Assembly: GCA_014649355.1 (NCBI GenBank)
Contig: BMSW01000017.1
Location: 1 to 64,000, forward strand
Direction of reading: 5' to 3'
From: Streptomyces althioticus
Lineage (GTDB): Bacteria > Actinomycetota > Actinomycetes > Streptomycetales > Streptomycetaceae
Length of the DNA: 64,000 nucleotides
Position 1 is the stretch's first letter, and every line of letters begins with the position of its first letter. The position numbers were made by a program, and so were the translations under genes. A model generated the notes under the pieces. It made no database searches, had not been told where the DNA came from, and saw only the letters and a list, made by a program, of their open reading frames with translations. Shown one piece after another: positions 23,240-31,106 of this stretch.

Positions 23240-23944
23240 TCAGTGACCCATTCCCAGTCCGCCGTCAACGGGAATGACGGCTCCAGTGATGTACGAGGCG
23301 TCGTCCGAGGCGAGGAAACGCACCGCGGCGGCGATCTCCTCGGTCTTCGCGTACCGGGCGAGCGGCACCTGGGCGAGGATCTTCGCCTGCTGCTCCTCGG
23401 TGAGCTCCCGGGTCATGTCGGTGTCGACGAAACCGGGCGCGACGACGTTGAAGGTGATGTTGCGCGAGCCCAGCTCGCGGGCGAGGGACCGCGCGAAGCC
23501 CACCAGGCCGGCCTTGGAGGCGGCGTAGTTGGCCTGCCCCGCGGAGCCGAGCAGCCCGACGACCGAGGAGATCAGCACGACGCGGCCCTTGCGGGCGCGC
23601 AGCATGCCGCGGTTGGCGCGCTTGACGACGCGGAAGGTGCCCGTGAGGTTGGTCTCGAGGACGGACGTGAAGTCCTCCTCGGTCATGCGCATCAGAAGCT
23701 GGTCCCGGGTGATGCCGGCGTTGGCGACGAGCACCTCGACGGGGCCGTGCGCCTCCTCGATCTCCTTGTAGGCCTGCTCCACCTGCTCGGCGTCGGTGAT
23801 GTCGCACCGGACGGCGAGGAAGCCGGCCGGGGGCTCACCCGAGCGGTACGTGATGGCGACCTTGTCGCCGGCGTCGGCGAACGCGCGGGCGATGGCGAGG
23901 CCGATGCCCCGGTTGCCTCCGGTGACGAGAACCGAGCGGCTCAA
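23240..23944 (-). CDS. fabG: 3-oxoacyl-[acyl-carrier-protein] reductase
   Basis: 234 aa. Reduces beta-ketoacyl-ACP with NADPH in fatty acid elongation. SDR motifs: TGGNRGIG (8-15), NAGITRDQLLMRM, catalytic Ser in VVLISSVVGLLGSAGQ and YAASKAG. It resembles mycobacterial MabA, which is also paired with inhA. It starts at a TTG (23944) preceded by AAGGGGTGAT at about 7 nt; no better ATG or GTG exists at the family boundary. The fabG-fabI pair parallels the mabA-inhA operon of mycobacteria. Confidence 0.94.
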   Translation of the reverse strand: MSRSVLVTGGNRGIGLAIARAFADAGDKVAITYRSGEPPAGFLAVRCDITDAEQVEQAYKEIEEAHGPVEVLVANAGITRDQLLMRMTEEDFTSVLETNLTGTFRVVKRANRGMLRARKGRVVLISSVVGLLGSAGQANYAASKAGLVGFARSLARELGSRNITFNVVAPGFVDTDMTRELTEEQQAKILAQVPLARYAKTEEIAAAVRFLASDDASYITGAVIPVDGGLGMGH

Positions 23945-24257
23945 CGGATCACCCCTTCGATAGCGGTCTGGTCCACCCGCCCGGACACCGTGACGACAGG
24001 CGGCTGCACCGAAAACCTATCGGTCCCGGTCCGCCGCCGGACATCGGGGCACCGACAGTGGCATGGGAGCCGCTCTGTCGGGTCCCTACAGAAAGGACCC
24101 GGCCGGGCGACGGCGGTCACCCGCCCGGTGACACGAATACGCCGGGGCTCGCCGCAAAGTTGTGGTCCCGGTCCCGTCCGGCGCGACATGATGCGCCGCA
24201 GCGCCAACTCGACGCAGCGACAACCGAACGATTCGAACCCGACAGGAAGAGACGTAG
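23945..24257. promoter_or_regulatory. Divergent promoter region of fabG and tldD
   Basis: 313 nt between divergent genes, no coding potential. On the minus side GATAGGTT (about 24016-24023) is a possible -10 for fabG-fabI but I see no matching -35. A hairpin, CGGGTCC (24079-24085) with GGACCCG (24095-24101), lies near the middle and may separate the two units. AGGAAGA precedes the tldD GTG. Confidence 0.4.
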
Positions 24258-25781
24258 GTGTCTCATAGCATTGACGAAGCCTTCACAGCCCTGCCGCTAC
24301 GCGCCCTCGCCGACGCCGCGCTCGCCCGGGCGCGGGCACTCGGGGCCGAGCACGCGGACTTCCGTCTGGAGCGGGTGCGCAGCGCCTCCTGGCGGCTGAG
24401 GGACGCCAAGCCCGCCGGTTCGTCGGACACCACCGACCTCGGGTACGCGGTGCGGGTGGTGCACGGCGGCACCTGGGGCTTCGCGTCCGGGGTGGACCTC
24501 ACCCTCGACGCCGCCGCGAAGGTCGCCTCCCAGGCGGTGGCCATGGCGAAGCTGTCCGCGCAGGTGATCAAGGCGGCCGGGAGCGACGAGCGCGTGGAGC
24601 TGGCCGACGAGCCGGTGCACGCCGACAAGACCTGGGTGTCGTCGTACGAGATCGACCCGTTCACCGTGCCCGACGAGGAGAAGGCCGGGCTGCTGGCCGA
24701 CTGGAGCGGGCGGCTCCTCGCGGCGAACGGCGTGGACCACGTGGACGCCTCGCTGCTCACCGTGCACGAGAACAAGTTCTACGCGGACACCGCGGGGACC
24801 GTGACCACGCAGCAGCGCGTCCGGCTGCACCCGGTGCTGACGGCGGTGTCCGTCGACGAGTCCAGCGGAGAGTTCGACTCGATGCGCACGCTCGCGCCGC
24901 CGGCGGGCCGCGGCTGGGAGTACCTGACCGGCACCGGCTGGGACTGGGACGACGAGCTGGCGCGGATCCCCGAGCTGCTCGCCGAGAAGATGCGCGCGCC
25001 GAGCGTGGAGCCGGGGCTGTACGACCTGGTGGTGGACCCGTCCAACCTGTGGCTCACCATCCACGAGTCCATCGGGCACGCCACCGAGCTGGACCGCGCC
25101 CTCGGCTACGAGGCCGCCTACGCGGGCACCTCGTTCGCCACCTTCGACCAGCTCGGCAAGCTGAGGTACGGCTCCGAGCTGATGAACGTCACCGGTGACC
25201 GCACCGCCGAGCACGGCCTGGCGACCGTCGGCTACGACGACGAGGGCGTCGAGGCGCAGTCCTGGGACCTGGTGAAGGACGGCACGCTGGTCGGCTACCA
25301 GCTGGACCGGCGGATCGCCAAGCTCACCGGGTTCGAGCGGTCCAACGGGTGCGCTTTCGCCGACTCCCCCGGCCATGTGCCGGTGCAGCGCATGGCCAAC
25401 GTGTCGCTGCGGCCCGACCCGGCCGGGATGTCGACGGAGGACCTGATCGGGTCGGTCGACCGGGGCATCTACGTGGTCGGCGACCGGTCGTGGTCCATCG
25501 ACATGCAGCGCTACAACTTCCAGTTCACCGGGCAGCGCTTCTACCGCATCGAGAACGGCCGGCTGGCCGGCCAGCTGAAGGACGTCGCCTACCAGGCCAC
25601 GACCACCGACTTCTGGGGCTCGATGGCCGCCGTCGGCGGACCGCAGACGTACGTGCTGGGCGGCGCCTTCAACTGCGGCAAGGCCCAGCCGGGCCAGGTC
25701 GCGGCGGTCTCCCACGGCTGCCCGTCCGCCCTTTTCAAGGGAGTCAACATCTTGAACACCACGCAGGAGGCCGGGCGATGA
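24258..25781 (+). CDS. tldD: TldD-family metalloprotease subunit
   Basis: 507 aa. TldD is the catalytic half of the TldD/PmbA (TldE) heterodimer that degrades unfolded peptides and processes some RiPP leader peptides. The zinc motif HESIGH is at residues 269-274 (HExxxH) within LWLTIHESIGHATELDRAL, and the C-terminal Cys of GGAFNCGKAQPGQ and SHGCPSALF are conserved. The start is a GTG with AGGAAGA about 10 nt upstream. Its ATGA overlap with the next gene couples the two subunits. No RiPP precursor is visible nearby. Confidence 0.94.
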   Translation: MSHSIDEAFTALPLRALADAALARARALGAEHADFRLERVRSASWRLRDAKPAGSSDTTDLGYAVRVVHGGTWGFASGVDLTLDAAAKVASQAVAMAKLSAQVIKAAGSDERVELADEPVHADKTWVSSYEIDPFTVPDEEKAGLLADWSGRLLAANGVDHVDASLLTVHENKFYADTAGTVTTQQRVRLHPVLTAVSVDESSGEFDSMRTLAPPAGRGWEYLTGTGWDWDDELARIPELLAEKMRAPSVEPGLYDLVVDPSNLWLTIHESIGHATELDRALGYEAAYAGTSFATFDQLGKLRYGSELMNVTGDRTAEHGLATVGYDDEGVEAQSWDLVKDGTLVGYQLDRRIAKLTGFERSNGCAFADSPGHVPVQRMANVSLRPDPAGMSTEDLIGSVDRGIYVVGDRSWSIDMQRYNFQFTGQRFYRIENGRLAGQLKDVAYQATTTDFWGSMAAVGGPQTYVLGGAFNCGKAQPGQVAAVSHGCPSALFKGVNILNTTQEAGR

Positions 25782-27172
25782 GCGCGCGCACCACCAAGCC
25801 GCACGAGATCGTCGAACGGGCGCTGGAGCTGTCCCGGTCCGACGGCTGTGTCGTGATCGCCGACGAGCACTCGTCCGCCAACCTCCGCTGGGCGGGCAAC
25901 GCGCTCACCACGAACGGGGTCACCCGCGGGCGCACCCTCACCGTGATCGCCACGGTGGACGGCGCCCAGGGCACCGCTTCCGGGGTGGTGTCCCGGTCCG
26001 CGGTGACCGTGGACGAGCTGGAGCCGCTGGTGCGGGCCGCCGAGGCCGCCGCGCGCGGCGCCGGTCCGGCCGAGGACGCCCAGCCGCTGGTGACGGGCGT
26101 GGACCCGTCCCCCGAGTTCACCGAGGCGCCGGCCGAGACGACCTCCGCGGTGTTCGCCGACTTCGCCCCGGCGCTGGGCGAGGCGTTCGCCCGGGCCCGG
26201 ACCGGCGGCCGGGAGCTGTACGGCTTCGCGAACCACGAGATGGTGTCCACGTACCTGGGCACGTCGACGGGGCTGAGGCTGCGGCACGACCAGCCGAACG
26301 GCACCCTGGAGATCAACGCCAAGTCGCCGGACCGCACCCGGTCGGCGTGGGCGGGCCGCTCCACCCGTGACTTCAAGGACGTGGACCCGGCCGCGCTGGA
26401 CGCCGAGCTGGCCGTACGCCTCGGCTGGGCGGAGCGGCGTCTGGAGCTGCCGGCGGGGCGCTACGAGACGCTGCTGCCGCCGACGGCGGTGGCGGACCTG
26501 CTGATCTACCAGTTCTGGTCGGCGTCCGGGCGGGACGCGGCGGAGGGCCGCACGGTGTTCTCCAAGCCGGGCGGCGGCACCCGCGTCGGCGAGCGGCTGA
26601 CCGAGCTGCCCCTGACGCTGCGCAGCGACCCGCACGAGCCGGGGCTGGAGTCGGCGCCGTTCGTGATCGCGCACTCCTCAGGCGGCGACCAGTCGGTGTT
26701 CGACAACGGGCTGCCGCTGTCGGCGACGGACTGGGTGCGCGAGGGCGAGCTGCACCGGCTGACCACCAGCCGGCACAGCGCGGGCCTCACCGGCCTGCCG
26801 ACCGCGCCGGGGATCGACAACCTGATCCTGGACGGCGGCGAGGACCGTTCGCTGGAGGAGATGGTCGCGGCCACCGAGCGGGGGCTGCTGCTCACCTGCC
26901 TGTGGTACATCCGCGAGGTGGACCCGGCGACGCTGCTGCTCACCGGTCTGACCAGGGACGGCGTCTACCTGGTGGAGAACGGCGAGGTGACGGGTGAGGT
27001 GAACAACTTCCGGTTCAACGAGTCGCCGGTGGACCTGTTGGGCCGGGCGGCCGAGGCGGGCCGCACGGAGAAGACGCTGCCCCGGGAGTGGAGCGACTGG
27101 TTCACCCGGGCCGCGATGCCCGCGCTGCGCATCCCCGATTTCAATATGAGCTCGGTCAGCCGGGGCGTATAA
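25778..27172 (+). CDS. pmbA: PmbA/TldE-family protease partner subunit
   Basis: 464 aa. Non-catalytic partner of TldD; it lacks the HExxxH motif but keeps the family fold, with SSANLRWAGNALTTNGV near the N-terminus and LPAGRYETLLPPTAVADLLIYQFWSASG in the middle. The C-terminal segment EVTGEVNNFRFNESPVDLLGRA is diagnostic. The ATG at 25778 overlaps the tldD stop by 4 nt. Subunit interaction with TldD is established for E. coli; it is an inference here from the gene pairing. Confidence 0.93.
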   Translation: MSARTTKPHEIVERALELSRSDGCVVIADEHSSANLRWAGNALTTNGVTRGRTLTVIATVDGAQGTASGVVSRSAVTVDELEPLVRAAEAAARGAGPAEDAQPLVTGVDPSPEFTEAPAETTSAVFADFAPALGEAFARARTGGRELYGFANHEMVSTYLGTSTGLRLRHDQPNGTLEINAKSPDRTRSAWAGRSTRDFKDVDPAALDAELAVRLGWAERRLELPAGRYETLLPPTAVADLLIYQFWSASGRDAAEGRTVFSKPGGGTRVGERLTELPLTLRSDPHEPGLESAPFVIAHSSGGDQSVFDNGLPLSATDWVREGELHRLTTSRHSAGLTGLPTAPGIDNLILDGGEDRSLEEMVAATERGLLLTCLWYIREVDPATLLLTGLTRDGVYLVENGEVTGEVNNFRFNESPVDLLGRAAEAGRTEKTLPREWSDWFTRAAMPALRIPDFNMSSVSRGV

Positions 27173-27238
27173 CCTCGTAGGCGTTCGCAGCAGGCCGTCG
27201 CCCGTACGGCCGCAGATCACCGAGGAGACACGAGAACC

Positions 27239-28507
27239 GTGACGGACATCGTCGACGAGCTGAAGTGGCGCGGGCTGTTCGCCCAGTCCACTGACGAGGA
27301 CGCTTTGCGCAAGGCGCTCGCGGACGGTCCCGTCACGTTCTATTGCGGCTTCGACCCGACCGCGCCGTCGCTGCACGTGGGGCACCTGGTGCAGGTGCTC
27401 ACCGTGCGCCGGCTCCAGCAGGCCGGTCACCGGCCGCTGGCGCTGGTGGGCGGCGCGACCGGGCAGATCGGCGACCCGCGGCCGACGGCCGAGCGCACGC
27501 TGAACTCGCCGGAGACGGTCGCGGGCTGGGTGGAGCGGCTGCGCTCCCAGATCGAGCCGTTCCTGTCCTTCGAGGGCGAGAACGCGGCCGTGATGGTCAA
27601 CAACCTCGACTGGACGGCGAACCTGTCCGCGATCGAGTTCCTGCGGGACATCGGCAAGCACTTCCGCGTCAACAAGATGCTGACGAAGGACTCGGTCGCC
27701 CGGCGCCTGGAGTCCTCCGAGGGCATCAGCTACACGGAGTTCAGCTACCAGCTGCTCCAGGCGATGGACTTCCTCCAGCTCTACCGCCGCTACGGCTGCG
27801 TCCTGCAGCAGGGCGGCAGCGACCAGTGGGGCAACCTCACGGCCGGTCTCGACCTGCTGCACCGGCTGGAGCCGGAGGCGTCCGTCCACGCCTACGCGAC
27901 GCCGCTGATGACGAAGGCGGACGGCACCAAGTTCGGCAAGACCGAGGGCGGCGCCGTCTGGCTCGACCCGGAGATGACCACGCCGTACGCGTTCTACCAG
28001 TTCTGGTTGAACGTGGACGACCGGGACATCTCGGGCTACATGCGGATCCTGTCCTTCAAGTCCCGTGAGGAGCTGGAGGAGCTGGAGCGGCAGACGGCGG
28101 AGCGTCCGCAGGCGCGTGCCGCGCAGCGCGCGCTGGCGGAGGAGCTGACGACGCTGGTGCACGGCGCCGACCAGACGGCCGCCGTGATCGCCGCGTCGAA
28201 GGCCCTGTTCGGCCAGGGCGAGCTGGGTGAGCTGGACGAGCGCACGCTGGCGGCGGCGCTCTCCGAGGTGCCGCACGTGAAGGTGGCCGAGCTGGGTCCG
28301 GTGGTGGACCTGTTCGCCGAGGTCGGCCTGGTGCCCAGCAAGTCCGCCGCGCGCCGGACGGTGAAGGAGGGAGGCGCCTACGTGAACAACGTCAAGGTCG
28401 CCGCCGAGGACGCCGTCCCCGCGAAGGAGGACCTGCTGCACGGGCGCTGGCTGGTGCTGCGCCGCGGCAAGAAGAACCTGGCGGCCGTGGAGGTCGCGGC
28501 CGGCTGA
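27239..28507 (+). CDS. tyrS: Tyrosyl-tRNA synthetase
   Basis: 422 aa. Class I aminoacyl-tRNA synthetase charging tRNA-Tyr. The HIGH-like motif is SLHVGHLVQV, and the KMSKS-like motif is KFGKTEGG; the tyrosine pocket has YCGFDPTAPSLHVGH and QQGGSDQWGNL. A C-terminal S4 RNA-binding domain (about 355-415, SKSAARRTVKEGGAYVNNVKV) is present. GTG start with GAGGAG upstream. The length is typical of the bacterial TyrRS of this type. It follows the tldD-pmbA pair by 66 nt and may share a transcript. Confidence 0.97.
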   Translation: MTDIVDELKWRGLFAQSTDEDALRKALADGPVTFYCGFDPTAPSLHVGHLVQVLTVRRLQQAGHRPLALVGGATGQIGDPRPTAERTLNSPETVAGWVERLRSQIEPFLSFEGENAAVMVNNLDWTANLSAIEFLRDIGKHFRVNKMLTKDSVARRLESSEGISYTEFSYQLLQAMDFLQLYRRYGCVLQQGGSDQWGNLTAGLDLLHRLEPEASVHAYATPLMTKADGTKFGKTEGGAVWLDPEMTTPYAFYQFWLNVDDRDISGYMRILSFKSREELEELERQTAERPQARAAQRALAEELTTLVHGADQTAAVIAASKALFGQGELGELDERTLAAALSEVPHVKVAELGPVVDLFAEVGLVPSKSAARRTVKEGGAYVNNVKVAAEDAVPAKEDLLHGRWLVLRRGKKNLAAVEVAAG

Positions 28508-28523
28508 GCCGGCGGTGTGCGCG

Positions 28524-28552
28524 AGGGGCGGGCTCCGTGCGGGCCCGCCCCT
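28524..28552. terminator. Terminator hairpin after tyrS
   Basis: AGGGGCGGGC (28524-28533) and GCCCGCCCCT (28543-28552) form a perfect 10-bp stem between the convergent tyrS and GlsB-family genes. Confidence 0.8.
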
Positions 28553-28576
28553 CCGCCGTGCCCGGACGGCCGGCGG

Positions 28577-28861
28577 TCAGGCCCGCTGGCTCTCGTGCTT
28601 CCTGCGCTTCATCGAGTTGTAGATCATCTCCGCGAGCAGCACGACGACGATGGCCGCGCCGAGCTGGAAGATGTGCCGCCCCCAGTCGATGCCCCGGGTC
28701 TCCTCTATGCCGAAGCCGCGTGCGATGGCGTTGCCGACGATCGCGCCGATCATGCCGCAGATGGTGGCCAGCCAGAGCGGGATGTGCTGCTTGCCCGGGA
28801 TCACCGCCTTGGCCAGCAGGCCGAGCACGAATCCCACGATGATCGCCCACAACCAGCCCAT
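28577..28861 (-). CDS. GlsB/YeaQ/YmgE family membrane protein
   Basis: 94 aa. Three hydrophobic segments: MGWLWAIIVGFVLGLLAKAVIPG, LWLATICGMIGAIVGNAIARGFG and HIFQLGAAIVVVLLAEMIYN, with Gly-rich helices and a basic C-terminus (SMKRRKHESQRA). The conserved GFVLGLLAKAVIPGKQ motif and the GxxGAxxGN repeat define the transglycosylase-associated/GlsB family, linked to stress responses; molecular function is unknown. It stands alone. Confidence 0.9.
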   Translation of the reverse strand: MGWLWAIIVGFVLGLLAKAVIPGKQHIPLWLATICGMIGAIVGNAIARGFGIEETRGIDWGRHIFQLGAAIVVVLLAEMIYNSMKRRKHESQRA

Positions 28862-29063
28862 GGCTGCCTCCTCGTACGACTTGACGCGAGCATTACGGCA
28901 AGTGTCGGCCCAGTCGCGGTACGCCGCATGTCGGACATGGCGTACGCGGTACGGCCCAGCCGGGGTGGTGCGGGCCGGGCGACCCGCTCTCGTGACCGGG
29001 TGGGGTGCGGCGTACCGTTGGGCTTGTCCGGAAGGGTCCGATGCGGGCGGATGGTGGAATGTG

Positions 29064-29459
29064 ATGCGGAAGCAGCGTGGCGGCGGCGCTCAGGTGTTCC
29101 GGATCACGGGCGCCCGGACGGGCCTCCAGGAGGACGTGAGGGGGCGGCAGCGCCGGTACGTGATCTCGATGCTCGTTCGCACGATCTCGGTCATCCTGGC
29201 GGCCACCCTGTGGAACGTCGAGCGGCACGTCGCGATCGTGGCACTGGTGCTCGGGGCGGTCCTGCCGTACATCGCCGTGGTGATCGCCAACGCGGGCCGG
29301 GAGAACGCCCCGTCCCTGCCGTCGACCTTCGTCATGGCCCCGATGAAGCAGATGATCGCACCGCCGCGGACGAACGACGGTGCGACGGAACCCGATCCGG
29401 AAGAAGTGCCGTCGCAGACGGCGCCGGGCGCACGATCCGAGGATCAGGGACGCGCCTGA
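29064..29459 (+). CDS. DUF3099 family membrane protein
   Basis: 131 aa. The conserved N-terminal motif RITGARTGLQEDVRGRQRRYVISM is followed by two membrane segments (LVRTISVILAATLWNV and VAIVALVLGAVLPYIAVVIANAGRENAPSLP) and a polar acidic tail. This matches DUF3099, found across actinobacteria and of unknown role. The ATG at 29064 is directly preceded by an in-frame GTG at 29061, either of which could serve; upstream the frame lacks family residues. Confidence 0.87.
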   Translation: MRKQRGGGAQVFRITGARTGLQEDVRGRQRRYVISMLVRTISVILAATLWNVERHVAIVALVLGAVLPYIAVVIANAGRENAPSLPSTFVMAPMKQMIAPPRTNDGATEPDPEEVPSQTAPGARSEDQGRA

Positions 29460-29574
29460 GCGGCGAGGTGGGAGCACCGGACGCCCCGAGCGGAAGTAAC
29501 TTCCCGGTCAAGCTCAAAGAAACCTCAGATCAATCATGTTCTTTCGGTGCCGGGGGCGGGGTGACCCGTGACAT

Positions 29575-29660
29575 ACTTCGTACGCGCTCCGCATCCCCCG
29601 TCGGAGCGACGGACCGACGCCGGGCAGCTCCCCCCGTGGCTGCTCGGCGTCGCCTTTTCC
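29575..29660 (+). ncRNA. 6C RNA
   Basis: Two adjacent hairpins have cytosine-rich loops: CGCTCC (29585-29590) pairs with GGAGCG (29603-29608) around GCATCCCCCGTC, and CGACGCCGGGCAGC (29615-29628) pairs with GCTGCTCGGCGTCG (29639-29652) around TCCCCCCGTG. The second stem is followed by CCTTTTCC and should be the terminator. This is the layout of the actinobacterial 6C RNA family (B11 in mycobacteria), a small regulatory RNA whose C-rich loops can pair with G-rich ribosome-binding sites of mRNAs. A CATACT hexamer at about 29571 may be the -10. Exact ends are not fixed by the sequence. Confidence 0.82.
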
Positions 29661-29700
29661 CGGGGCGGATGCCCCTCCGGGCACGGGTTAGGGTCGGACG

Positions 29701-29928
29701 GTGATCAACCCTGACCCCGAGACGCCCATCTGCTCCGCGAAGGGCTGCCGCGCCCCCGCCGCGTGGGTGCTGGCCTGGAACAACCCGAAGATCCACACGC
29801 CTGAGCGGCGCAAGACGTGGCTGGCCTGCGAGGAGCACCGGGAGCATCTGGCGCAGTTCCTGGGGGTGCGCGGCTTCCTGAAGGACGTGGTGCGCTTCGA
29901 GGAGTGGGAGGCCCCGGAGGGGGCCTGA
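29701..29928 (+). CDS. Small conserved actinobacterial protein with Cys motifs
   Basis: 75 aa. INPDPETPICSAKGCRAPAAWVLAWNNPKIHTP is followed by TWLACEEHREHLAQFLGVRGFLKDVVRF. CSAKGC and CEEH could make one zinc site (CxxxxC...CxxH). Databases sometimes call it an acetone carboxylase fragment; I see no basis for that and leave the function open. TAGGGT lies six bases before the GTG, suggesting a leaderless message. It lies 40 nt downstream of the 6C RNA. Confidence 0.8.
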   Translation: MINPDPETPICSAKGCRAPAAWVLAWNNPKIHTPERRKTWLACEEHREHLAQFLGVRGFLKDVVRFEEWEAPEGA

Positions 29929-29955
29929 GCCCCCGGCCGGAGCGTCCCGGGCGGC

Positions 29956-30945
29956 TCAGCCGCCGATGGCGGACATGGGACGGTCCGGCTGGACGAACGT
30001 CGGGTCGTCGAGGCCCGCGCCCGCCTTCTTGCCCCACATGGCGAGCTTCCAGATGCGGGCGATCTCCTCGTCGTCCGCGCCGGAGCGCAGGGCCGCGCGC
30101 AGGTCGGTCTCCTCGGTGGCGAACAGGCAGGTGCGGACCTGTCCGTCGGCGGTGAGGCGGGTGCGGTCGCAGGCGGAGCAGAACGGCCGGGTGACGGAGG
30201 CGATGACGCCCACCCGGTGCGGGCCGCCGTCGACCAGCCAGCGCTCGGCGGGGGCGGAGCCGCGCTTCTCCTCGCCCTCGGGGGTCAGCTCGAAGCGGGT
30301 GCGCAGGGAGGCGAGGATGTCCCCCGCGGTGATCATGCCGTCGCGCTTCCAGCCGTGCTGGGCGTCCAGCGGCATCTGTTCGATGAACCGCAGCTCGTAG
30401 TCGTGCTCGACGGCCCAGGCGAGCAGGTCGGGGGCCTCGTCGTCGTTGAGCCCCGGCATCAGGACCGAGTTCACCTTCACGGGCGTCAGACCGGCCTCAC
30501 GGGCCGCGTAGAGGCCGTCCAGGACGTCCTGGTGGCGGTCGCGGCGGGTGAGGGTCTTGAAGACGTCGGGGCGGAGCGTGTCGAGGGAGACGTTGACCCG
30601 GTCCAGGCCGGCCGCCTTCAGGGCGTCCGCCGTGCGGCGCAGCCCGATGCCGTTGGTCGTGAGGGACATCTGCGGGCGGGGTTCGAGGGCGGCGACCCGC
30701 TCCACGATGCCGACCAGGCCGGGACGGAGCAGGGGCTCACCTCCGGTGAAGCGCACCTCCTCGATGCCCAGGGAGGTGACCGCGATGTCGATCAGCCGGA
30801 CGATCTCGTCGTCGGTGAGCAGATCGGGCTTGGCGAGCCACTGCAGCCCTTCCTCGGGCATGCAGTAGGTGCAGCGCAGGTTGCACCGGTCGGTGAGCGA
30901 GACCCGCAGGTCGGTCGCCACCCGGCCGTAGGTGTCGATGAGCAC
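29956..30945 (-). CDS. moaA: GTP 3',8-cyclase MoaA
   Basis: 329 aa. Radical-SAM enzyme that with MoaC converts GTP to cyclic pyranopterin monophosphate in molybdenum cofactor synthesis. The radical-SAM cluster motif is CNLRCTYCMPEEG (residues about 22-34), GGEPLLRP follows, and the second [4Fe-4S] site is in CSACDRTRLTADGQVRTCL. It ends with Gly-Gly (MSAIGG), which is required for function in studied MoaA proteins. No other moa gene is in the window. Convergent with the gene at 29701. Confidence 0.96.
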   Translation of the reverse strand: MLIDTYGRVATDLRVSLTDRCNLRCTYCMPEEGLQWLAKPDLLTDDEIVRLIDIAVTSLGIEEVRFTGGEPLLRPGLVGIVERVAALEPRPQMSLTTNGIGLRRTADALKAAGLDRVNVSLDTLRPDVFKTLTRRDRHQDVLDGLYAAREAGLTPVKVNSVLMPGLNDDEAPDLLAWAVEHDYELRFIEQMPLDAQHGWKRDGMITAGDILASLRTRFELTPEGEEKRGSAPAERWLVDGGPHRVGVIASVTRPFCSACDRTRLTADGQVRTCLFATEETDLRAALRSGADDEEIARIWKLAMWGKKAGAGLDDPTFVQPDRPMSAIGG

Positions 30946-31106
30946 GTGGGGCCCCTCCCTGTACGCCGATTCCTCGATGTCCGGTACCTGCGAGCGTACG
31001 TGACGCCGCCGACATCACCCAGCGACGTGATGTGACGAGATGCCGACGGCCGCGTCGTAGGGACCTACGAGGGTCCCTGCGACGCGGCCGTCGCGCGCGG
31101 TGTCCG

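Noticed and set aside
24225..24245. GATTCGAACCC-like T-loop suggestive of a tRNA
   Set aside because: No acceptor or anticodon stem can be folded around it, and it lies in the tldD leader.
24258..27172. RiPP cluster around tldD-pmbA
   Set aside because: TldD/PmbA can process RiPPs, but no precursor peptide or modifying enzyme is near; the pair looks like the housekeeping protease.
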